A stretch of DNA of 56,025 nt from Alphaproteobacteria bacterium (GCA_016297965.1 JAEDDP010000006.1:1-56025); one strand, 5' to 3'. Shown: positions 24,411-34,055, counted from the first letter of the stretch. Made by a program: numbers and translations. Notes: generated by a model not told the origin, from the letters alone.

Positions 24411-25778
24411 ATGAAAAATAAAACCGTATTTGAATGTCAAAATTGTGGGGCAAAATATACTCGTTGGGTTGGTAAATGCGACAATTGTGATTCGTGGAAT
24501 TCCATTGTGGAGGTTCGCGATGAGCAAAGTGCCGTACCAACTGGGCTTACCGCTGGGGTTGGTGGAATAAAGCTTACCTTTCAAAACCTTGATGGTCGGG
24601 TTGATGATTTTCCCCGTACAAAGTGCGAGTTAAAGGAGCTTGACCGCGTACTTGGTGGCGGACTTGTTGCCGGTGGTGTAATCCTTGTTGGTGGTGATCC
24701 GGGAATTGGAAAATCCACAATCCTTTTACAAACTGCATCAAATATTGCCCGTGCCGGTGGAAAGGTTTTTTATTTAACCGGAGAGGAATCCGTAAATCAG
24801 GTTCGTATGCGTGCAATCCGACTTGGGCTTCAAAATGCACCGGTAAATTTGGCGGCAAATTCAAATATTCGCGATATTGTCGCCAGCTTAAAGGAAGAAG
24901 ATAATGTCCGTGTTGTTGTAATTGATTCTATTCAAACAATGTTCCTTGATAACATTGAATCTGCTCCCGGAACAATATCTCAGGTGCGAAGCTGTGCGAA
25001 CGAGCTTATTCGTCTGGCAAAGCTTAAAAACTTTACATTATTTTTGATTGGTCATGTGACAAAGGAAGGTTCTCTTGCTGGTCCTCGTGTTCTTGAACAT
25101 ATGGTTGATACAGTTTTGTATTTTGAAGGTGAACGTGGCCACCATTTCCGTATTCTTCGTTCCGTAAAAAATCGTTATGGTCCAACCGATGAAATTGGTG
25201 TTTTTGAAATGACGGACAAGGGGTTAACCGAGGTTGAAAATCCATCTGCGTTATTCCTTGCCGAACGTCGCGGAAACATATCAGGAAATTCCGTATTTGA
25301 TGGGGTAGAGGGTACCCGCCCACTTTTGCTTGAAATACAGGCATTGGTTTCCACATCAAATTATGGTACCGCAAAACGTTCAGTTGTTGGTTATGATTTG
25401 GCGCGACTTTCAATGATAACTGCGGTGCTTGATGCCCGATGTCATCAGGAATTTTATTCAAATGATATATTTTTAAATATCACCGGCGGACTTAAAATAA
25501 CGGAACCAGCGGCCGATTTGGCGGTTGCGGTTGCACTTATGTCATCAAAAAATAATATACCTGCACCTGCGGATATGGCGATATTTGGTGAAATCGGACT
25601 TTCTGGTGAAATTCGTGGGGTAAGTTTTACCGAACAAAGAATAAAAGAGGCGGTAAAACTTGGTTTCAAAAAAATTCTTTTACCAAAAACGGTAAAGAAA
25701 AAATATACGGCTCCCTCAAATGTTAAAATAATTGAGGTCGGCCATCTTCAAGATGTTGTAAATATGTTTATGAAATAA
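24411..25778 (+). CDS. radA: DNA repair protein RadA (Sms)
   Basis: RadA is a hexameric RecA-like motor that drives branch migration during recombinational repair. 455 residues, standard length: N-terminal four-Cys zinc finger (CQNCGAKYTRWVGKCDNC, Cys 9, 12, 23, 26), Walker A GGDPGIGKST near 94-103, the RadA-specific KNRYGPTDEIGVF motif, and a C-terminal Lon-protease-like scaffold (GGLKITEPAADLAVAVAL, GEIGLSGEIRGV). Shine-Dalgarno AGGA. cvpA follows 77 nt later, an arrangement also seen in other alphaproteobacteria. Confidence 0.96.
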   Translation: MKNKTVFECQNCGAKYTRWVGKCDNCDSWNSIVEVRDEQSAVPTGLTAGVGGIKLTFQNLDGRVDDFPRTKCELKELDRVLGGGLVAGGVILVGGDPGIGKSTILLQTASNIARAGGKVFYLTGEESVNQVRMRAIRLGLQNAPVNLAANSNIRDIVASLKEEDNVRVVVIDSIQTMFLDNIESAPGTISQVRSCANELIRLAKLKNFTLFLIGHVTKEGSLAGPRVLEHMVDTVLYFEGERGHHFRILRSVKNRYGPTDEIGVFEMTDKGLTEVENPSALFLAERRGNISGNSVFDGVEGTRPLLLEIQALVSTSNYGTAKRSVVGYDLARLSMITAVLDARCHQEFYSNDIFLNITGGLKITEPAADLAVAVALMSSKNNIPAPADMAIFGEIGLSGEIRGVSFTEQRIKEAVKLGFKKILLPKTVKKKYTAPSNVKIIEVGHLQDVVNMFMK

Positions 25779-25802
25779 AGTGATTTGAAATACTGATTTT
25801 CC

Positions 25803-25831
25803 TTGAATAAAGTCTGTTTTTTTTGTAAAAT
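25803..25831 (+). promoter_or_regulatory. Candidate promoter of cvpA
   Basis: -35 TTGAAT (25803-25808), 17 nt, -10 TAAAAT (25826-25831), followed by AAGGAGATATAAG and the GTG start. Confidence 0.5.
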
Positions 25832-25855
25832 ACTTTCTATATAAGGAGATATAAG

Positions 25856-26566
25856 GTGTTTACATTCATAGATTTTATTTTCATTCTTGTTGTTATTTTA
25901 TCATCTGTTTTGGCATATAATGGTGGCCTTATGCAGGAATCTATTTCAGTATTGGCGTGGATTGCAACTGCATTTATAACAAAGTACATATTTCCTTATG
26001 TTGAACCAAAGTTCGCCTCCATTTTTGGTGGAAGCTCTATGTTTTCGGCAATGTCGGCATACATTTCCGTTTTCGTTGTGATTATAATGATAATATCGTT
26101 CATAAATAAATCCTTTGCTTCCCGCATCCACAGTTCCAATTTCGGAAGTATTGATAAATCATTGGGTTTTTTCTTTGGCTTTATTCGCGGAATTTTAATT
26201 ATGGCATTGGTTTACATTGTAATTTTATGGTTTATGCCAAATCCAAGTTCAAGACCAACCTGGATAACCGAGGCAAAATCCAAGCCAATACTTAAAATAT
26301 CGTCAATGTTTATTTCATCCCTTCTTCCTTCTACAAGTAATTTTAAGGAAATAAAAAATATCATTGAAAGCGATATGTCCGGCACTGAAATTGAAACGTT
26401 TGAAAAATTAAGTAAACCAGTGGTTGAAGGTTCCGCATCCGATACATCATCTGCCGAAACCGGATATAAGGAATCTGAGGTTCGCGATTTGGAACGCCAG
26501 CTTCAACAACTTCAAGATTTAGAAGACGACTTTAACAAAAAGGATTTGGATTTAAAGGATTTATAA
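25856..26566 (+). CDS. cvpA: CvpA family membrane protein
   Basis: 236 residues beginning at a GTG codon placed 8 nt after AAGGAG. Four membrane helices fill residues ~1-130, with the family pattern TFIDFIFILVVILSSVLAYNGGLMQESISVLAWI and GFFFGFIRGILIMALVY (read in parts). The C-terminal ~100 residues are polar, with a charged coiled-coil end (EVRDLERQLQQLQDLEDDFNKK). CvpA proteins are inner membrane proteins linked to colicin V export and envelope homeostasis; the biochemical role is unknown. Lies between radA and glgX on the same strand. Confidence 0.85.
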   Translation: MFTFIDFIFILVVILSSVLAYNGGLMQESISVLAWIATAFITKYIFPYVEPKFASIFGGSSMFSAMSAYISVFVVIIMIISFINKSFASRIHSSNFGSIDKSLGFFFGFIRGILIMALVYIVILWFMPNPSSRPTWITEAKSKPILKISSMFISSLLPSTSNFKEIKNIIESDMSGTEIETFEKLSKPVVEGSASDTSSAETGYKESEVRDLERQLQQLQDLEDDFNKKDLDLKDL

Positions 26567-26579
26567 ATCTTATTTCCTA

Positions 26580-26608
26580 TTTACTGGTTTGCAAAAATTT
26601 GATATAAT
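26580..26608 (+). promoter_or_regulatory. Promoter of glgX
   Basis: -35 TTTACT (26580-26585), exactly 17 nt, -10 TATAAT (26603-26608), 31 nt before the glgX ATG. Confidence 0.65.
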
Positions 26609-26638
26609 CAAGACAAATAATTTTTTGGGGAACATCCT

Positions 26639-28753
26639 ATGTCACAATTAAAAATTTTACCTGGTCGTCCATACCCTTTGGGTGCAAATTATGATGGAAG
26701 GGGTACAAATTTCGCCCTTTTTTCTCGTAATGCGGAAAAGGTTGAACTTTGCCTTTTTGATGAAAAGGGTAAAACTGAAACTGACAGAATAGAGCTTGCT
26801 GAATACACCGATGATGTTTGGCATTGTTATATCGTTGGAATAAAACCGGGACAACTTTACGGCTATCGTGTTTATGGTGAATACAATCCAAACAGTGGTC
26901 ATCGTTTCAATGGAAACAAGCTTTTGATTGACCCTTATGCAAAGGCGATGCACGGTAAAATTATATGGTCCAGCGCTCTTTTTGCCTATCAACTTCATAA
27001 CCCCGAACGGGACTTGTCCTTTGATTCTCGGGACAGTGCAAAATATATGCCAAAATGTGTTGTGATTGATGATAACTACCTTTGGAAAAATCAGGAAAAA
27101 CCCGGAACCAGAAGAAGTAATTCTATTATTTATGAGGTTCATGTAAAGGGTGCAACAAAAACCAATCCAAAGGTTCCGGAAAAAATTCGTGGAACATTTG
27201 AAGGTCTCGCCCACAAAAATATGATAAATTATTTTAAAAACCTTGGCATTACGGCGATTGAGATATTGCCAAGCCAGGCTTTTTTCCTTGGTTCCATTCC
27301 TGAAAGAAAGGGATTGTATAACTATTGGGGGTACAGTACCGCAAACTTTTTTACGCCCGAACCGGCATACCTTGCATCAAAAAACATAAATGAGTTTAAG
27401 GCGATGGTTGACGCCTATCATTCCGCTGGACTAGAAGTGATTATGGATGTTGTGTATAATCATACACCAGAGGGGAACCAACTTGGCCCGACCCTTTCAT
27501 TCCGCGGAATTGATAATGCCTATTATTACCGTTTATCAAAGGAAAATCCACGATATTATGATGACACAACTGGATGTGGAAATACCCTAAATTTTGATAA
27601 TACCCGTGTCGTTCAAATGACAATGGATTCACTTCGTTATTGGGCAACCGATATGAAGGTTGACGGTTTCCGTTTTGATTTGGCGGTATCCCTTGGACGA
27701 AATGACTTTGGTTTCCGAACTGAATCCGATTTTTACGATGCAATGTCCCAAGATCCAATTTTGCAAAAGGTCAAACGAATTGCCGAACCATGGGATATTG
27801 GACTTGGCGGATACCAGGTTGGTAATTTTCCACCGGGATGGAGTGAATGGAACGGAAAGTTCCGTGATACGACAAGACGTTTTTGGCGTGGTGATGACGG
27901 ACAAATTGGTGATATGGCAACCCGTTTTACCGGTTCATCCGAATTGTTTGATAAACACGGTCGCCGTCCATGGTCTACGGTCAACTTTATAACCGCACAC
28001 GATGGCTTTACAATGAATGATTTGGTTTCCTATGATGTAAAGCATAATGAGGATAATGGCGAAGATAACCGCGATGGTGAATCAAATAATGACAGCTATA
28101 ATTACGGTGCGGAAGGTCCAACAACCAGTGCAAAAATAAACAATATCCGAATACGGCAAATAAAAAACTTTTTCGCGACATTGTTGTTATCACAGGGGCT
28201 TCCTATGATTCTTGGCGGTGATGAAATGCGCCGAACCCAAGATGGAAACAATAATGCCTATTGTCAGGATAATAAGATAAGTTGGTTTAATTGGCATCTA
28301 CTTGATAAAAACAAGGAAATTTATGACTTTGTAAAAAAGGTTATTGATATACGAAAAAATCACGTTGTTTTCCGCCGTTCCAAATTTTTTAAGGGGCAAC
28401 GGATTCCGGGAACAAAGAATAAGGATATAACCTGGCTTACCTTGGCCGGTGAGGAAATGACAACCAACGATTGGCATAATCCGAAAAATAAAACTCTTGT
28501 CTTTAAAATTTCTGGTGAAGCCGGGGACAATTTCCATTTTGATAAGGAAGGCAATGCCACACCGGACAGCAACTTTTTTGTTATTATGAATGCGGATACC
28601 CGAAAATACAGTTGTATTGTACCGCCACCACAACCCCCATATAAAAATTGGAAGGTTGTCTTTGATACATCCGATAATAACAGGGAAGTAAAGCTTAGGT
28701 CTACATCCATAAGTGTAAGTCCGCGAAGTTTTATATTACTTATTGCGGAATAG
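26639..28753 (+). CDS. glgX: Glycogen debranching enzyme GlgX
   Basis: GlgX hydrolyses alpha-1,6 branches of phosphorylase-limited glycogen. 704 residues with an N-terminal carbohydrate-binding CBM48 domain (GRPYPLGANYDGRGTNFALF) and a GH13 barrel. Catalytic residues visible: nucleophile D347 in DGFRFDLA, acid/base E383 in RIAEPWD, and D455 in FITAHDGFT. MDVVYNHTPEGN is the conserved GH13 region I. The EDNRDGESNN segment is typical of GlgX/TreX. Shine-Dalgarno GGGGAA. Other glycogen genes (glgA, glgB, glgC, glgP) are not in the window, but malQ and a maltokinase lie 6-11 kb away. Confidence 0.95.
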   Translation: MSQLKILPGRPYPLGANYDGRGTNFALFSRNAEKVELCLFDEKGKTETDRIELAEYTDDVWHCYIVGIKPGQLYGYRVYGEYNPNSGHRFNGNKLLIDPYAKAMHGKIIWSSALFAYQLHNPERDLSFDSRDSAKYMPKCVVIDDNYLWKNQEKPGTRRSNSIIYEVHVKGATKTNPKVPEKIRGTFEGLAHKNMINYFKNLGITAIEILPSQAFFLGSIPERKGLYNYWGYSTANFFTPEPAYLASKNINEFKAMVDAYHSAGLEVIMDVVYNHTPEGNQLGPTLSFRGIDNAYYYRLSKENPRYYDDTTGCGNTLNFDNTRVVQMTMDSLRYWATDMKVDGFRFDLAVSLGRNDFGFRTESDFYDAMSQDPILQKVKRIAEPWDIGLGGYQVGNFPPGWSEWNGKFRDTTRRFWRGDDGQIGDMATRFTGSSELFDKHGRRPWSTVNFITAHDGFTMNDLVSYDVKHNEDNGEDNRDGESNNDSYNYGAEGPTTSAKINNIRIRQIKNFFATLLLSQGLPMILGGDEMRRTQDGNNNAYCQDNKISWFNWHLLDKNKEIYDFVKKVIDIRKNHVVFRRSKFFKGQRIPGTKNKDITWLTLAGEEMTTNDWHNPKNKTLVFKISGEAGDNFHFDKEGNATPDSNFFVIMNADTRKYSCIVPPPQPPYKNWKVVFDTSDNNREVKLRSTSISVSPRSFILLIAE

Positions 28754-28756
28754 GGG

Positions 28757-28785
28757 CTTGAATATTTAGCATTTTTCTCCTATAT
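28757..28785 (+). promoter_or_regulatory. Candidate heat-shock (sigma-32) promoter of lon
   Basis: CTTG (28757-28760), 18-nt spacer, CCTATAT (28779-28785). This fits the alphaproteobacterial heat-shock form CTTG-N17/18-CYTAT-T. It lies right after the glgX stop and about 75 nt before lon. Confidence 0.5.
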
Positions 28786-28795
28786 ATACTCTTGC

Positions 28796-28825
28796 TTGAC
28801 TTCAAACTAATTTTTTTGCTAGAAT
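28796..28825 (+). promoter_or_regulatory. Candidate housekeeping promoter of lon
   Basis: -35 TTGACT (28796-28801), 18 nt, -10 TAGAAT (28820-28825), 38 nt before the lon ATG. Confidence 0.55.
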
Positions 28826-28862
28826 TTCTTTCCTCTGGCATATTAACAAAAGGAATATAATA

Positions 28863-31370
28863 ATGTTTGATAAATCAAAAGACGAAACGACCCCTAAAAC
28901 ATCCAAAACAGAAGATATCGTTTCTGAAAAGAAATATTGTGTTCTTCCTCTTCGCGATGTCGTTATTTTCCCAAGTATGATTGTTCCAATATTTATTGGG
29001 CGGGGAAAATCCATTGCGACGGTAGAGGAAGCAATGAAGCGTGGAAAGGAGATAATCCTTGTTGCACAACGTGATGCGACTGTAAATAATCCACAAAGAA
29101 AGGATTTATTTGATATTGGGGTAAAGGCAAACATTATTCAAATGCTTCGCCTTCAAGACAATACTGTAAAGTTATTGGTTGAAGCAACCGATAAAATCAA
29201 AATTACCAGCTTTGATATATCAAAACCATTTTGGGAAACAACAATTGATTATGTAAGTGAAGATGTCGATTTTGAGGGTAATTCTGATATAGAGGCGCTT
29301 ACAAAATCAATCCGGAACAGCTTTGCACGATATGTGAAATTCAATCGTGATGTTATTATTGAAAATGTCAACGGTATTGAAAAAATTGACAGCCCTATAC
29401 TTTTAATTGATACAATAATTATGAGTATGAATACAAAGGTTGAAAAAAAACAGGATATATTAGAAGCTTCCACTATAACAGAAAAGCTTGAAAAACTTTA
29501 TGCTATTATTGAAACGGAACTTGATTTTATAAAAATGGACCGTCGTATCCGAAGTCGTGTAAAACAATCCATTGATAAAAATCAAAAGGAATTTTATTTA
29601 TCCGAACAGATGAAGGCTATTCAAAAAGAATTAGGTGATGATGATTCTGATTTTGATAATTTGGAAAAAAAGCTTGATAAAGTTGGTCTTTCAAAAGAAG
29701 CCTATGTTCGTGCAAAATCCGAAATAAAAAAGTTAAAAAGTATGTCTCCGCAATCACCGGAATATTCAATTATTCGTAATTGGTTGGAATGTGTTCTTTC
29801 ACTTCCATGGAAAAAAAGTTCTGATTTAAATACTTCATTGACTGAGGCCGAACAAAAACTTGATGAAGAACACTATGCCCTTGAAAAGGTAAAGGAACGA
29901 ATTTTGGAATTTCTTGCCGTTCAAAAACGTGTTGGTTGTTCAAAAGGAACTATACTTTGCTTTATGGGACCTCCTGGGGTTGGTAAAACATCACTTGGTC
30001 GCGCCATTGCAAAGGTGACTGGTCGTGTCTTTGAAAAGCTTTCACTTGGTGGCGTTCATGACGAAGCCGAAATTCGCGGACACCGAAGAACATACATTGG
30101 TGCGCAATGTGGTAAAATTTTATCCGTTATGAAAAAGGCTGGTGTAAACAATCCCCTTATAATGCTTGATGAAATTGATAAAATGGGTGCGGATTATCAT
30201 GGTGATCCTGCAAGTGCTATGCTTGAAGTTCTTGATCCGGAACAAAATGTTGCATTCAATGACCACTACCTTGATTTGGATTATGATTTATCAAATGTTA
30301 TGTTTATTGCAACCGCAAATTCATATAACATTCCACGTCCTCTTCTTGACCGTATGGAAATTATTGAACTTTCCGGTTATACTGAGGATGAAAAAATTGA
30401 GATTGCAAAGCGGCATATTATACCAAAATCCCTTATCAAAAATGGTTTGAATAAAAATGAAATTTCAATTTCTGATGGGGTTTTGTATGATATCGTAAGG
30501 TATTATACTCGTGAATCCGGTGTTCGTGGACTTGAACGTGAAATTGATAAGTTAATGCGAAAGTCTGTTAAAAGGCTTATTTGTGCAACTTCTGGGGCGG
30601 AAGATACTTTGTTTGAATTAAGTGCCGATGCAAAACAACCGTCAAATAATGCCGTAAAAATTACATCCGAAAATCTTTCTGAATTTTTGGGTGTAAGGAA
30701 GTTTGATTTTGGTTTGGCGGAGGAAAAGGACAGTGTTGGTACAGTTACCGGACTTGCGTGGACCGAAGTTGGCGGTGAACTTCTGCAAATTGAATCTGCC
30801 GTTATGGCCGGTAAGGGTTTAGCCGTGTTTACTGGAAAACTTGGTGATGTGATGAAGGAATCCATTGAAACCGCAAAATCCTTTGTAAGAAGTCATTCAA
30901 ATGAATTTGGCATCAATCCAAAAATTTGGGACAAGGTTGATATTCATATTCATGTGCCGGAAGGTGCCACACCAAAGGATGGTCCATCCGCTGGTATCGC
31001 GATGATGATATCTATCGTTTCAACCCTTACAAACATTCCTGTATTAAAGGATGTTGCTATGACCGGAGAAATTACACTTCGTGGTCGTGTGCTTCCTATT
31101 GGTGGATTAAAGGAAAAATTGCTTGCTGCCCTTCGTGGTGGAATTAAAACGGTAATGATTCCATTTGAAAATGTTAAGGACTTACAGGACATTCCACAGG
31201 TGGTAAAGGATGGTTTGAAAATTATTCCTGTTAAAAATGCGGATGAAGTATTAAAGATTGCCTTGTCAAAACCTCTATCTCCGATAAAGGAGGAGGGTGA
31301 TTTCTTTGAAAATATATTAAAGGCATCATCAAAATCACAACCTGCAACGGATAATATAACCGTTCAATAA
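28863..31370 (+). CDS. lon: ATP-dependent protease Lon
   Basis: Lon degrades misfolded and regulatory proteins in the cytoplasm. 835 residues: N-terminal substrate-binding LAN domain (VLPLRDVVIFPSMIVPIFIGR in pattern), coiled-coil region, AAA+ module with Walker A GPPGVGKT near 368-375, Walker B MLDEIDK, and the serine protease domain with S709 in KDGPSAGIAMM and the partner Lys in GGLKEK (~752). The charged C-terminal tail after residue ~800 is extended and polar. Two stacked promoters, one heat-shock-like, precede it, and a terminator follows. Confidence 0.97.
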   Translation: MFDKSKDETTPKTSKTEDIVSEKKYCVLPLRDVVIFPSMIVPIFIGRGKSIATVEEAMKRGKEIILVAQRDATVNNPQRKDLFDIGVKANIIQMLRLQDNTVKLLVEATDKIKITSFDISKPFWETTIDYVSEDVDFEGNSDIEALTKSIRNSFARYVKFNRDVIIENVNGIEKIDSPILLIDTIIMSMNTKVEKKQDILEASTITEKLEKLYAIIETELDFIKMDRRIRSRVKQSIDKNQKEFYLSEQMKAIQKELGDDDSDFDNLEKKLDKVGLSKEAYVRAKSEIKKLKSMSPQSPEYSIIRNWLECVLSLPWKKSSDLNTSLTEAEQKLDEEHYALEKVKERILEFLAVQKRVGCSKGTILCFMGPPGVGKTSLGRAIAKVTGRVFEKLSLGGVHDEAEIRGHRRTYIGAQCGKILSVMKKAGVNNPLIMLDEIDKMGADYHGDPASAMLEVLDPEQNVAFNDHYLDLDYDLSNVMFIATANSYNIPRPLLDRMEIIELSGYTEDEKIEIAKRHIIPKSLIKNGLNKNEISISDGVLYDIVRYYTRESGVRGLEREIDKLMRKSVKRLICATSGAEDTLFELSADAKQPSNNAVKITSENLSEFLGVRKFDFGLAEEKDSVGTVTGLAWTEVGGELLQIESAVMAGKGLAVFTGKLGDVMKESIETAKSFVRSHSNEFGINPKIWDKVDIHIHVPEGATPKDGPSAGIAMMISIVSTLTNIPVLKDVAMTGEITLRGRVLPIGGLKEKLLAALRGGIKTVMIPFENVKDLQDIPQVVKDGLKIIPVKNADEVLKIALSKPLSPIKEEGDFFENILKASSKSQPATDNITVQ

Positions 31371-31381
31371 AAGATGTTGAT

Positions 31382-31415
31382 AAAAAAATAATCCCGCCTT
31401 TTGACGGGATTTTTT
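31382..31415. terminator. Bidirectional terminator between lon and the convergent small gene
   Basis: AATCCCG (31390-31396) pairs with CGGGATT (31405-31411). T tract on the plus strand (31410-31415) ends lon; the A tract at 31382-31388 gives a T tract on the minus strand for the gene ending at 31417. Confidence 0.85.
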
Positions 31416-31416
31416 A

Positions 31417-31758
31417 TTAAAGTTTTAAGTCTTTACAATTTATTTCCAACGAACCGTCCGGTTCACTGCAACTTGCCTCTGCCCATTTTTCACAGGCACT
31501 TTTATCCTTGTATCCACAACAATACATTTTATCAAGGTTGCATTGCTTTACATATATTTCGTTTTGAATGGATGAAACAATTGCATCAATTTTTTGCTTT
31601 TCCCGTTCCTTTTTTATTATTCCAACGGTAATAAGTGCAATGAATATCACTGCAAGTATTATAAGTGCAACCATTACTATATTATTTTTCCAATTGCCAG
31701 ATTGTGGTAATGCAACCATTTCTTCGTGTTCATCAATTATCCTGTTATTCTTTTTCAT
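31417..31758 (-). CDS. Single-span membrane protein with Cys-rich exterior (113 aa)
   Basis: A 113-residue protein: ~24 polar residues, one hydrophobic helix (IVMVALIILAVIFIALITVGII, read in parts, ~27-48), then ~65 residues outside carrying seven Cys (KQCNLDKMYCCGYKDKSACEKWAEASC, ending INCKDLKL). The Cys content suggests a disulfide-bonded periplasmic domain. GGAGG precedes the start. No family recognised. It shares the intergenic terminator with lon and starts about 90 nt after the Aas-like gene upstream on the same strand. Confidence 0.6.
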   Translation of the reverse strand: MKKNNRIIDEHEEMVALPQSGNWKNNIVMVALIILAVIFIALITVGIIKKEREKQKIDAIVSSIQNEIYVKQCNLDKMYCCGYKDKSACEKWAEASCSEPDGSLEINCKDLKL

Positions 31759-31847
31759 TTAAACCTCCACTTGCCACCCAAGTTTAAAGTTTAGATATTT
31801 AAACGGAATAAATCAATATGAAAAGTTAGGAAGAAATACAGTTTGCA

Positions 31848-34055
31848 CTATTTTGTTAATTTTTGTACAACAAGCTCCTTTGCCTTCACATAATCAAACT
31901 TTCCGGTGTTAAGTAAAGGTGGTTCTTCCATAAACAAAATATCCTTTGGAATTGCAAGCTTTGTAATTTCCCTTCCATCAAATATGGTTAAAAGCTTTTC
32001 TCTTGAAACATCCGGACAATTTGTAATCAAAAACAATTGTTCCCCCTTCTTTTCGTCTGGGATTGAAACAATCGCATTGATAAAGTCTGGAAATTCGCGT
32101 TGTATAATAATTTCTACGGCAAGAAGGGAAACCATCTCTCCCGCAATTTTTGCAAAACGTTTTGAACGTCCCTTTATAAAGATATAACCATCCTTATTTA
32201 TATCAACAATATCTCCGGTATCATACCAGCCATTTTCTGGCGCCCTTAAACCGTTTGGTTGAGTCTTATCAATATAACCTCGCATAACATTTGGACCTCT
32301 TAAAAGAAGTTCACGGCCTTCCTTAATTCCCGGAATTTCTTTTAATTTATATTCCATTCCTGCCATTAAACGACCAACCGAGCCTGCCTCATTATAAAGG
32401 TAGTCATTAACTGCAACCACCGGCGCACATTCGGTTGCACCATATCCTTCCATAATTCGTACACCGAATTTTTCAAGCCATATTTTCTTTGTTTCCGGCT
32501 TAACCTTTTCTGCACCTGCGGCAAGAATACGAATGCTGTTAAAATCGTATGGCTTTGCATACCTTGCATAATTGGAAAGGAATGTATCCGTTGCAAAAAG
32601 TATCGTTGCCTGAACCGAGCTACAAAAACCAGGTATAACCTTGTAATGTAGTGGACTTGCATAGGCGGCAAGCTTAAATCCCAAAATAAGTGGAACAAAG
32701 GTTCCAACCGTAAATCCGAATGAATGGAACATTGGCAAACAATTCAACATCACATCGTTTTCAAGTATATCAAATTTTGTAATAAGCTGGTACACATTTG
32801 AAATAATGTTTTTGTGTGAAAGGACAACCCCCTTTGGCTTTCCTTCTGTACCTGATGTAAACAAAATAACCGCTGGATCATCCGGCGCCACATTCGGAGC
32901 AGTGATACTGTACACAAGCTTTGGAAACAACATTGCCAAACCACCAACAATTTTATCCCAAACGGAAAGTCCGGTCTTCATATCTTCCAAATAAATTATT
33001 TCAAGTCCATTTTCCTTCAATTCATCAATAAGTGGTTCAAGATGAGCCATTTCTACAACCTTATGTGCAGTCACAATCCTTTTTATTTCGGCGGTCTCAC
33101 ATGTGGATAAAACCTGTTTCGGACTGGTTGTAAAGTTAAGCATTGCCGGAACCTTTCCGTATGCGTGAAGTCCCAAAATTGAAAGGATACATGCTGATGA
33201 AGTTGGAATAACAACACCAACATTTTTATCCCCCTTTGTTCTTCGTTTCAAATAACGACCAATAACAAAACTTTTCAAAAATACTTCACGATAGGTCATA
33301 ACCTTTCTTGATGTATCTTCAAGTATTTCCTTACCACCGCCAACAATTTTCATTGTATCAATTGTTGCACCAAGCAAGGTTCTTTCACAATTTCTTGCAT
33401 CAAATTTAAGGTCCGCCAAAATATCGTGAAGCCTTGAACTTGACTTTTCACGGGAATCCTTAAATGTTTCCCCTTCTTCATCGCAAAGGGATATAGGCTC
33501 CTTAAACTTAATCACAACACGTGGGAATATTTTAAGCCATGATTTCCTTTTCAACCTTGAAAACGCAGAATGTTCAAGCCCCAAAATTTGAACCGGAACA
33601 ATTTTTGCATCTGCCTTTTGTGCCATAAGGGCCGCCGGCTCATACACCTTCATCTGTGTACTTGCACCAAACATATTTGAAAGTGTGAAAATCATACAGG
33701 TTTTGTTATGTTTAAGCTCATTTACCATAGTTTTTATAGATAAAGGGCTGTCTGGGTCAAGGAATTTAGAATCCATTAGTGATGTAAATAATCGTATCCA
33801 CCATTTATGTGCGAGTTTATCCGTTACGGAAAAGGTAATCTTTTCCTTTACAAACAATGCAATCAAAAGTCCATCAAGATAAGAAGTGTGATTTGGTATG
33901 ATAAGTACGCGTTTTCCGGCCTTTTTAAGGTTTTCCAAACCTTCAACCCTTATTCCAAAAAGAAAGGTCAAAAGCTTTTTCAAAAATCGTTGTCTTTTTT
34001 CAAAAGAAAACATTTCATTACAACCAAAAATTTTAAACTTCTTTGTTTTTACCAT
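31848..34055 (-). CDS. Aas-like fusion: PlsC acyltransferase domain plus acyl-activating (AMP-binding) domain
   Basis: 735 residues with the order of bacterial Aas, which re-acylates lysophospholipids using fatty acids it activates on ACP. Residues ~35-200 are PlsC-like: H56 and D61 give the HX4D motif (NHTSYLD). The second motif, FPEGR in Aas, here reads FTLSN at 123-127, so its Glu and Arg are lost although flanks (QMKVYEPAALMAQK, IVPVQILG) align. Residues ~230-730 are an adenylating enzyme with FTSGTEGKPKG near 400, YGATECAPV, YDTGD, and a final Lys in LLNTGKFDY. The AMP-binding half looks intact, the acyltransferase half may be altered or inactive. AGGAAT precedes the start. Confidence 0.85.
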   Translation of the reverse strand: MVKTKKFKIFGCNEMFSFEKRQRFLKKLLTFLFGIRVEGLENLKKAGKRVLIIPNHTSYLDGLLIALFVKEKITFSVTDKLAHKWWIRLFTSLMDSKFLDPDSPLSIKTMVNELKHNKTCMIFTLSNMFGASTQMKVYEPAALMAQKADAKIVPVQILGLEHSAFSRLKRKSWLKIFPRVVIKFKEPISLCDEEGETFKDSREKSSSRLHDILADLKFDARNCERTLLGATIDTMKIVGGGKEILEDTSRKVMTYREVFLKSFVIGRYLKRRTKGDKNVGVVIPTSSACILSILGLHAYGKVPAMLNFTTSPKQVLSTCETAEIKRIVTAHKVVEMAHLEPLIDELKENGLEIIYLEDMKTGLSVWDKIVGGLAMLFPKLVYSITAPNVAPDDPAVILFTSGTEGKPKGVVLSHKNIISNVYQLITKFDILENDVMLNCLPMFHSFGFTVGTFVPLILGFKLAAYASPLHYKVIPGFCSSVQATILFATDTFLSNYARYAKPYDFNSIRILAAGAEKVKPETKKIWLEKFGVRIMEGYGATECAPVVAVNDYLYNEAGSVGRLMAGMEYKLKEIPGIKEGRELLLRGPNVMRGYIDKTQPNGLRAPENGWYDTGDIVDINKDGYIFIKGRSKRFAKIAGEMVSLLAVEIIIQREFPDFINAIVSIPDEKKGEQLFLITNCPDVSREKLLTIFDGREITKLAIPKDILFMEEPPLLNTGKFDYVKAKELVVQKLTK

